Position numbers and translations under genes: made by a program. This document shows, piece after piece, positions 21,718 to 24,611 of a DNA stretch of 24,611 nt (positions are counted from its first letter, which is position 1; each line of letters opens with the position of its first letter). The stretch covers positions 1 to 24,611 of the forward strand of contig JAPKHB010000013.1 in assembly GCA_026647295.1 (NCBI GenBank), written 5' to 3'. The stretch comes from Planctomycetota bacterium (GTDB lineage: Bacteria; Planctomycetota; PLA2; JAEUHO01). Under the pieces are notes generated by a model. That model made no database searches. It was not told the origin of the DNA and worked only from the letters and a program-made list of their open reading frames with translations.

Positions 21718-23070
21718 GTGCGGATCCTGCTGGCGGACGACGAACGCGCCATCGCCATCACCCTGGCGGACGACCTGCGCCGCGCGGGGCACGAGGTGGT
21801 CGGCGTGGGGGACGGCCCGCAGGCCGTCGCCGCCTTCGAGGCCGGCGCCTTCGACGTGGTCGTGACCGACATGCGCATGCCGGGCTTGAGCGGCCTGGAC
21901 CTGCTGGAGCGGGTCAAGGCCAGCGGCCGCGAGACGGAGGTGATCATCATCACGGGCTACGGCACGATCGATTCGGCCGTGGACGCGATGCGCAAGGGGG
22001 CCTTCGACTACGTCCTCAAGCCCTTCAACAACGAGGAGATCCTCGAGAAACTGCGGAAGATCCGCGAGTTCCGGCGCCTACGGCACGAGAACGCCGAACT
22101 GCGCGAGGAACTCGACCTGCAAAAGGGCCTGGGCCAGTTGGTGGGGCGCAGCCCGCCGATGCAGCGCGTGATCGAGCGCATCCGCACCGTGGCCGACCGC
22201 GACGCGCGCGTCCTCATCACGGGCGAGTCCGGCACCGGCAAGGAGCGGGTCGCCCGCGCGCTGCACGACATCTCGCGCCGGCGCGACGGCCCCTTCGTGC
22301 CGCTGGCCTGCGCCGCGATCCCCGCGCAACTCCTCGAGGACGAGATCTTCGGCCACGAGCGCGGCGCCTTCACGGACGCCAAGGAGCGCAAGGCCGGGCG
22401 CTTCGAGCGCGCCCACGGCGGCACCCTGTTCCTCGACGACATCGACGACATGCCGCTGGAGACCCAGGTGAAGCTCCTGCGCGTCCTGCAGGAGGGCGAG
22501 GTCGAGCCCCTGGGGGGCACGCAGGCCATCCCGGTGGACGTGCGGGTGATCGCGGCCACCAAGGTGGACCTCGCCGAGGCGGTCGAGGACGGGGAGTTCC
22601 GCGAGGACCTGTACTACCGGCTCAACGTCGTCGCCATCGACCTGCCGCCCTTGCGCGAGCGGGCCGACGACATTCCCCTCCTGGTCGACCACTTCCTGCG
22701 CCGGGCCGCGGCCGGCCGGACCTACACCATCGCCCCCGAGGTGATGGCCGAACTGCGCGCCTACCGCTGGCCGGGCAACGTGCGCGAACTCGAGAACGCG
22801 ATCGAACGGGCTGTCGCCCTGGCGGGGGCCGACGGGACCCTTGCGCGCGAGGCGCTGCTCGAAGGCGCGTTGCGTCGTCGGCGCCGCGGGGCCGAGGAGG
22901 CCGAAGGCGCGGCCCTGGTCACCCTCAAGGAGGTCGTGCGGGACGCCGAGGCCGCCCACATCCGGCGGGTGCTCAAGGCCGTGGAGGGCCACCGGGCCAA
23001 CGCCGCCCGGGTGCTCGGGATCTCCCGCAAGAACCTGTGGGAGAAGATGAAGGAGTTCGGGATCGACTGA
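21718..23070 (+). CDS. NtrC-type response regulator with variant GAFTGA and Walker B motifs
   Basis: The 450-residue protein has a receiver (about 1-115, DDE at 7-9, phosphoacceptor D51, K101) and an AAA+ domain (about 140-375). Walker A is GESGTGK at 169-175. The GAFTGA loop reads GAFTDA at 216-221. The Walker B/sensor segment reads GTLFLDDIDD at 235-244, where DE is usual. A Fis-type helix-turn-helix ends the protein (RANAARVLGISRKNLWEKMKE). The DNA-binding part looks sound. The loop change may alter contact with sigma54, and the Walker B change may slow ATP hydrolysis, though GAFTDA does occur in other homologues as far as I recall. The start is the GTG at 21718, with GGGAGG at 21703-21708. 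It is transcribed away from the degenerate kinase gene, so a shared control region is likely. Confidence 0.9.
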   Translation: MRILLADDERAIAITLADDLRRAGHEVVGVGDGPQAVAAFEAGAFDVVVTDMRMPGLSGLDLLERVKASGRETEVIIITGYGTIDSAVDAMRKGAFDYVLKPFNNEEILEKLRKIREFRRLRHENAELREELDLQKGLGQLVGRSPPMQRVIERIRTVADRDARVLITGESGTGKERVARALHDISRRRDGPFVPLACAAIPAQLLEDEIFGHERGAFTDAKERKAGRFERAHGGTLFLDDIDDMPLETQVKLLRVLQEGEVEPLGGTQAIPVDVRVIAATKVDLAEAVEDGEFREDLYYRLNVVAIDLPPLRERADDIPLLVDHFLRRAAAGRTYTIAPEVMAELRAYRWPGNVRELENAIERAVALAGADGTLAREALLEGALRRRRRGAEEAEGAALVTLKEVVRDAEAAHIRRVLKAVEGHRANAARVLGISRKNLWEKMKEFGID

Positions 23071-23072
23071 AG

Positions 23073-23109
23073 CCCCCCGCGCGCGGCCGGCGCGGCCGCG
23101 CGCGGGGGG
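23073..23109. terminator. Strong bidirectional hairpin between convergent genes
   Basis: The arms at 23073-23089 and 23093-23109 are a perfect 17-bp inverted repeat made only of G and C, with a 3-base loop (GCG). It fills most of the 52 bases between the NtrC-type stop and the thioredoxin-like stop. It has no T tract on either side, so it is probably a Rho-independent-like barrier or an RNA-stabilising structure serving both transcripts. Confidence 0.6.
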
Positions 23110-23122
23110 GTGGCGCCCGGGG

Positions 23123-24157
23123 CTACTTCTCGTCGCCCGCGGCGCCCTCCTCCTCGGAGGGCTCGCCCGCGGCCTTCGCCAGGGCCTGGTCGCACTGCTT
23201 CACGAACTCCGCGATCTTGCCCTGCGTCCGGGGATCGGCGACCAGCGGGTCGCCCGCCACCTTCTGGGCCAGCGCCTTGGCCTCGGCGGGCTTGCCGGCG
23301 CGCAACTGCGTCATGGCGCAGTGGAACCCGAGTTGCACGAAGAGATCGCCGTTGAGGTGCTGGGACTCCAGGAGCAACTTGGTCACCGCCTCGACGTCCA
23401 GCGTCTGCCCCTCCGACTTGGGCAGAAGCGCGCGCAACTTGACCTCCTCGGAGTGCGCGAGCACGACGGACTTGAAGCCCAGCGCGCCGTCGGCGTCCAA
23501 CTCGAGGATGCGGTCGCTCACCCAGGCAAAGGCGGGGTGTCCGAGCACGGCGGCCTCGGCCAGCGCCTTGAAGGTGGCCTTGACCTGCTCGCTGGTGGCC
23601 TTCGGACCCGCCTGGGCCAGTTCGAGCAACGGCGCGCCCTGGGTTCGCAACTCGGCCAGGTGCGTGAGGTAGGCCGCGGGGCCGTCGGGCTGGTAGCCGG
23701 TGCGCGCGTACGGGACGCCCTCCGCGTCGGCCAGCACGATCGTGGGGTAGCCAAACGCCTCGTATTCCGTGGAGAGGCGCTCGTTGAGGGTTGGGTCCAC
23801 CACCTTGGCCTTGGCGGCCTCGCCCCGCGGGAAGTCCAGGTAGACCAGGACGTACTGGGCGGCCACGCCCTCCACGAACTCCTTGTGCGCGAAGACCTCG
23901 CCCTCCAGGCGATGGCACCAGCCGCACCAGTCGCTGCCGGTGAAGTTGATCAGCAGGTGCTTCTTCTGCTGGCGCGCCTGGGCGCGGGCGGCCTCGTAGT
24001 CCTTGACCCACGGGATCTCGACCCGCTCGGGCGCGGCGGCGTCTTCGGGCGCGGCCGCCGGGGGATCCTCGGCCCAGGCAAGCGGCAGGGCGAGGAGGCC
24101 CGCGAGGGCCAGGAGGGGGAGGGCAAGGCGCGCCCCCCGCAGTCGGTGCTGGATCAT
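23123..24157 (-). CDS. Secreted thioredoxin-fold protein
   Basis: The 344-residue protein has a clear signal peptide (MIQHRLRGARLALPLLALAG, cleaved near residue 29, AWA-E). A thioredoxin fold follows with FTGSDWCGWCHRLEGEVF, the redox pair C78 and C81 and cis-proline in FGYPTIV near 135. This is like the Thioredoxin_7 group common in Planctomycetota. Residues about 200-340 form a helical, repeat-like C-terminal part (AGKPAEAKALAQKVAG, TPR-like) ending in an acidic tail. It probably reduces or isomerises disulfides, or mends haem-protein cysteines, in the periplasm. It might serve the CxxCH proteins at 2506-5066, but nothing here links them directly. The start at 24157 has AGGAG just upstream (complement of 24163-24167). 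A longer in-frame reading to 24355 crosses the composition junction and is not natural. Confidence 0.85.
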   Translation of the reverse strand: MIQHRLRGARLALPLLALAGLLALPLAWAEDPPAAAPEDAAAPERVEIPWVKDYEAARAQARQQKKHLLINFTGSDWCGWCHRLEGEVFAHKEFVEGVAAQYVLVYLDFPRGEAAKAKVVDPTLNERLSTEYEAFGYPTIVLADAEGVPYARTGYQPDGPAAYLTHLAELRTQGAPLLELAQAGPKATSEQVKATFKALAEAAVLGHPAFAWVSDRILELDADGALGFKSVVLAHSEEVKLRALLPKSEGQTLDVEAVTKLLLESQHLNGDLFVQLGFHCAMTQLRAGKPAEAKALAQKVAGDPLVADPRTQGKIAEFVKQCDQALAKAAGEPSEEEGAAGDEK

Positions 24158-24264
24158 GGAATCTCCTAGAAGGGAAGGGTGCAGCGGCGCCGGGCCAGTG
24201 TCCGGACCCTGCGACCCGATGCCTGGGACGCTCTCCGGGGGGAGCGGGTTTCTTCCGGATGGGT

Positions 24265-24355
24265 GTTCGATCTCAGCCTGTGCAGCCCGTTCGATTTCCG
24301 TAATTTGCTGGTCAACCTCAGCATCTAAAGCCTGCAAAATATGTTCTAAGGACAT
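24265..24355 (-). pseudogene. ntpE: V/A-type ATP synthase subunit E, N-terminal fragment
   Basis: The complement encodes MSLEHILQALDAEV and then QQITEIERAAQAEIE, a charged helix like the start of V/A-type ATP synthase subunit E, the peripheral stalk. It begins 12 bases after the subunit K stop, the usual K-E order. After about 30 codons the sequence changes to HPSGRNPLPPESVPG, which is unlike subunit E and is upstream DNA of the thioredoxin gene. The gene is thus cut at the composition junction. By chance the frame stays open into the thioredoxin gene; that fusion is unlikely to be real. The usual length of subunit E is about 200 residues. Confidence 0.7.
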
Positions 24356-24367
24356 GGTTGTTCAAAT

Positions 24368-24583
24368 TTACAATAATAAAATAACCATCGCTGCCACAGC
24401 GAAGCCCAGAATCAGAACCGTTTCGGGGATCGCAACCAGCAAAATGATATTGCCGAGCAGTTCCGGCTTTTCGGCAATTGCGCCGACCCCGGCTGAGCCA
24501 ATATGTCCCTGGGCGTAGCCCGTACCAATGGCGGCCAAACCCACCGCCAGACCGGCCCCAATGGCGATTAGACCTGTGTCCAT
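24368..24583 (-). CDS. ntpK: V/A-type ATP synthase subunit K (c-ring proteolipid)
   Basis: The 71-residue hydrophobic protein has two transmembrane helices (about residues 4-27 and 46-69). These are joined by a polar loop, AEKPELLG. The ion-binding glutamate lies in VAIPET in the second helix, the V/A-type pattern rather than the F-type. Helix 1 has the glycine ladder GAGLAVGLAAIGTG. The ring of these subunits carries protons or sodium through the membrane. A strong ribosome-binding site, AAAGGAG, lies about 9 bases before the ATG at 24583. It precedes the subunit E fragment, so subunits I, C, F, A, B and D would be expected nearby, but the downstream ones are absent here. Confidence 0.88.
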   Translation of the reverse strand: MDTGLIAIGAGLAVGLAAIGTGYAQGHIGSAGVGAIAEKPELLGNIILLVAIPETVLILGFAVAAMVILLL

Positions 24584-24611
24584 AAAAGTGATCTCCTTTC
24601 GGGATTACTTT

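Larger units (their letters stand above)
24258..24611. other. Low-GC segment joined abruptly to the high-GC chromosome
   Basis: Bases 24301-24600 are about 50% G+C by hand count (151 of 300), against about 78% for 24181-24240. Codon use also changes, with TTA, ATT and AAT common. The segment encodes ATP synthase subunits unrelated to the neighbouring genes. The junction lies near 24258-24266, inside the subunit E gene. Confidence 0.8.

Noticed and set aside
18173..21865. Open frame of 1230 codons on the plus strand
   Set aside because: It lies opposite three well-supported minus-strand genes with intact domains; long antisense frames are common in very GC-rich DNA.
21204..23672. Open frame of 822 codons across the NtrC-type gene
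   Set aside because: Out-of-frame reading of a clear receiver-AAA-Fis gene, dominated by R, G, A and P.
23123..24355. One 410-residue protein joining ATP synthase subunit E to the thioredoxin
   Set aside because: The thioredoxin part has its own signal peptide and ribosome-binding site, and the frame crosses the composition junction by chance.

Overview
The window is very GC-rich DNA (hand count about 78% in a typical stretch) with dense genes, frequent GTG/TTG starts and 4-base or longer start/stop overlaps. It looks like a bacterial chromosome segment. A Gram-negative-type lineage with large numbers of regulators is likely. Planctomycetota is my best guess, from the FTGSDWCGWC-type thioredoxin and the secreted CxxCH / DUF1549-like / alkaline-phosphatase-fold gene trio. 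Myxococcota or another high-GC lineage cannot be excluded. No rRNA, tRNA, CRISPR array or insertion sequence was seen, and no gene-free stretch exceeds 300 bases.

Layout. (1) 1-1246: the end of sucC and all of sucD, whose product carries a lysine/arginine/alanine-rich tail of about 100 residues. (2) 1328-2401: an HNH nuclease-like gene. (3) 2506-6223: a tight three-gene unit encoding a membrane protein with a CxxCH haem motif, a CxxCH plus PKD-like plus DUF1549-like protein, and a secreted alkaline-phosphatase-superfamily protein with degraded metal-ligand motifs. (4) 6387-8951: a kinase-less membrane protein with six or seven PASTA domains. (5) 8974-10940, minus strand: a two-helix membrane protein and a PcnB-type nucleotidyltransferase with an apparent frameshift near its end. 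(6) 11162-13916: a lipoprotein, a Gfo/Idh/MocA dehydrogenase and a DegT/DnrJ/EryC1 aminotransferase with overlapping ends, probably making a 3-amino sugar nucleotide for a surface polysaccharide.

(7) 14062-23070 is a signalling block: a PilZ protein, an NtrC-type regulator with its receiver-histidine kinase, a GGDEF diguanylate cyclase, a receiver-GAF-HD-GYP phosphodiesterase, a degenerate histidine-kinase-like protein, and a divergent second NtrC-type regulator with unusual GAFTGA and Walker B motifs. The cyclase and phosphodiesterase are consecutive and coupled, and a PilZ c-di-GMP receptor is close by. The kinase-NtrC pair is preceded by a plausible sigma54 promoter and a perfect 18-bp palindrome at an enhancer-like distance, suggesting autoregulation.

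(8) 23123-24157 encodes a secreted thioredoxin-like protein. (9) From about 24260 to the end, base composition drops to about 50% GC. The DNA there encodes a V/A-type ATP synthase c subunit (K) and the first 30 or so codons of subunit E, which stops abruptly at high-GC DNA. This is a sharp junction, either an assembly chimera or a real recombination/transfer boundary, and should be checked before anything is inferred from the last 350 bases.
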